A stretch of DNA of 64,000 nucleotides from assembly GCF_950295315.1 (NCBI RefSeq), contig NC_080172.1, positions 117,542,564 to 117,606,563 on the forward strand. Reading direction: 5' to 3'. The notes below the pieces were generated by a model. The model was not told where the DNA came from and made no database searches. It saw only the letters and a list, made by a program, of their open reading frames with translations. Origin of the DNA: Erinaceus europaeus. Taxonomy: Eukaryota; Chordata; Mammalia; Eulipotyphla; Erinaceidae. The position numbers and the translations under genes are program-made. Position 1 is the stretch's first letter. The number at the start of each line of letters is the position of its first letter. Below, piece by piece: positions 62,293 to 64,000 of this stretch.

Positions 62293-63275
62293 GCAGACCT
62301 TTAAGAACTTCTTTCAGGGAAGGTTTGGTGATAGTTGATTCCTTCAACTATGGCTTGTCTGAGAAGGTTTTTAATGCCTCCGTCTAGTCTGAATGACAGT
62401 CTAGCAAGATACAGTAGTCTTGATTGAAAACCTTTCTCATCAAGCACATGATCGATGTCTTGCCATTCTCTTCTGGTCTGTAGTGTTTTTGTGGAGAAGT
62501 CCGCTGCTAATCTTATGGGTTTTCCTCTGTGACTCTTTGTTTTTCTTTTGCAGCCTTCAGGATCCTTTCTTTATCCTTATTCCTTTTTATTCTAAATATG
62601 ATGTGTCTTTAAGTCTGAGTTAATTCTGTTTGAGACCCTCTGGGCTTCTCGAACCTATATGTCTTTTATGTTATCTAGACTAGAGAAGTTCTCAGGGATT
62701 ATGTCCTGAAGAATGCTTTCTTCCCCTCCCTTTCTTCTTCTGGTAGGTCTATAATACATATATTATTTTTTTTTAAGTCATCTCATATGTCTCTGTTGTT
62801 GTTTTCAGTATCTCTTAATCTCTTTTTAAGATCTCTTACTTCTTTCTTAGTTCTCTCTAATTCATCATTGATCTTGCTAATTCTGTTTTCAGCCTCATTT
62901 ATTCTATTCTCTTCCCCCCTTGACTGTTTTCTGGAGTTCATCTATTTTGTTACCATGTTCTGATACTGTATTAGCTTGTTCAGATAGTTGTGTTCTTAGA
63001 TCAGCTATTTCAGCTTTCAGCTCTATAATAACCTTGAGATAATTAGTGTTTTCTTCTGGAGTCTCATTTGTTGTTTCTGCATTTCTGATAACAATTCTTT
63101 CAAACTCTTTACTCACTCCTGTGATTAATTCAAACTCTTTACTCACTCCTGTGATTAATTCCTCAGCGAGCGTTTGGATGTTGATCTCATTCTTCTGTGC
63201 TTCTACCTTTGGAGGGATTTTAGCTGGATTTTTGTCCTGGTTCATTCCTTCAATGTTTCTCCTTGGTTTAACCAT
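62293..63275 (-). pseudogene. L1 ORF1, decayed
   Basis: The ATG at 63275 opens a 123-codon frame: MVKPRRNIEGMNQDKNPAK, then NIQTLAEELITGVSKEFE and coiled coil ELKAEIADLRTQLSEQA. A 30-bp tandem duplication at about 63106-63165 repeats LITGVSKEFE. The frame is lost at 62904, and later ORF1 sequence is recognisable at the DNA level to the stop near 62293. Confidence 0.9.
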
Positions 63276-64000
63276 TATTACAGTGTGTTATGAGGTCCTT
63301 CTCTCAGTACTTTTCAGTCTACTGATCACTTTTGCCTGGATTGACTTGTGTCTAATAAGGTACTTAAAGAGTTCAGAGTTGTGGAAATTAACAGCTGTTT
63401 CAATGTTATCTCAGTCCCTGAGTTGAAGCACAGTGGCTGTTAAAGCCTCTTTTATTTTTTCCTTCCCTGCTGGCTATGGGAGCCTGGGGGCTTTCAAACT
63501 ATGTAAGCAGGCTTCTTAACTTAATCACTCACTCCTGACCAAGAGATAAAGCAGGTTGGGGGAGAGGTAGCACAGTGGTTATGCAAAGAGACTCTCACAC
63601 CCCAAGGACCCAAAGCTCCAGGTTCAATTCAGCTGCTCTGCCAAGCTGGGCAGCACTGCTGGGCCCTGAGAGTGTCTAAACAAGTCCCGTTTATAGTATG
63701 TGCTGAGGCAATTAGTCACCATGTTTTCATCAGGAGAACAATGTGGAAAGGCTCCCACTATACAGCCCCACTGCTAGGCCACTGAGGTGTAGCTCTTCTC
63801 CTGAGTTTCCTGGTCAGTTCTCTGTTCCCAGATGTCGGCACAGGGCCTCCTCCCTGCTGCTCCAGCCTCTGAGGGCAGCAGCAATGGAGACTCACAGTTG
63901 CATTTGGTGAGTCTCAGGGTAGTTTCCTCCTCCCTTCAGCCGTCTTTTTGTTGGTAAAACAGACTGGAGGAGGCTTCTCAGCCAGACTGTTCCCAGCCAC
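63276..64000 (-). promoter_or_regulatory. L1 5' UTR, minus strand, incomplete at the window edge
   Basis: Reverse-complemented, it follows the 5' UTR at 39.7-40.16 kb block by block (GAGTCTCCATTGCTGCTGCC, GGAAACTCAGGAGAAGAGCT). It includes the SINE-B-like segment at 63553-63660 and about 170 bases more than the younger copy between that segment and the ACTCAGGAGAAG block. Confidence 0.85.

Larger units (their letters stand above)
61245..64000 (-). mobile_element. L1, minus strand, internally deleted, running off the window
   Basis: Order on the minus strand: 5' UTR (from beyond 64000 to 63276), ORF1 (63275-62293), ORF2 endonuclease (62233-61657), then a direct join to the last ORF2 codons and the short-type 3' UTR (61656-61310). 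About 3 kb, the whole reverse transcriptase, is missing. A CTTT/CCTT tract at 61245-61300 occupies the tail position. Confidence 0.92.

Overview
The window is mammalian, repeat-rich nuclear DNA with no recognisable protein-coding host gene. The tRNA-derived SINEs, found in dozens of copies on both strands and sharing an internal GGATAGGACAGAGAGAAATG block, together with an L1 lineage whose 3' UTR recurs through the window, match what I know of hedgehog (Erinaceus, Eulipotyphla) DNA. That assignment is from memory of the repeat families, not from a search. I use these labels: SINE-A is the young family (head GGGAGTCGGGCGGTAGCGCA). SINE-A' is its older, diverged relatives (head like GGCCAGGTGGTGGCGCACCT). 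SINE-B has head GATAGCATAATGGTTATGCA. SINE-C has head CAGGAGGTGGCGCAGTGGAT. SINE-D has head AAAATAGCTCACTTGGATAG.

Layout. 0-2.4 kb: an L1 3' end, an unexplained CpG-containing block, and a minus-strand L1 interrupted by a SINE. 2.8-5.6 kb: two minisatellites, of 32-bp and 23-bp units. 5.6-16.6 kb: mostly unique sequence with scattered SINEs and microsatellites. 16.66-18.48 kb: a 1.8-kb trinucleotide-based array. 19-23.6 kb: SINEs, a SINE-internal expansion, a GT-rich array and an old L1 3' end. 23.97-24.29 kb: a 54-unit telomere-like hexamer block. 25-39 kb: SINEs, MIR/L2 and ancient L1 remnants, and a probable solo LTR at 35.8 kb. 39.5-42.86 kb: a young L1 with a complete-looking 5' end that stops inside ORF2 at a poly(A). 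44.55-49.0 kb: a second young L1, 5'-truncated, with near-intact ORF2. 50.3-51.6 kb: a minus-strand L1 3' end. 53.9-54.7 kb: a 746-bp polypyrimidine tract. 61.3-64.0 kb: an internally deleted minus-strand L1 that runs off the window.

The only convincing coding sequence is L1 ORF1/ORF2, and every copy is broken. No tRNA, rRNA, CRISPR, operon or prokaryotic feature is present; the tRNA-like sequences are SINE heads. The high minisatellite density plus a telomere-like block would fit a subtelomeric or formerly telomeric position, but that is inference.

The most rewarding observations are: an L1 insertion ending in an internal poly(A), nested in a SINE tail; a SINE-B head carried antisense in the L1 5' UTR of two separate copies; opposite frameshifts of the two young L1s in the same A-run; the strictly in-register 54-hexamer telomere-variant block; and several arrays that abut or lie inside SINEs. 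Unique stretches may hide short exons that I cannot detect without alignment.
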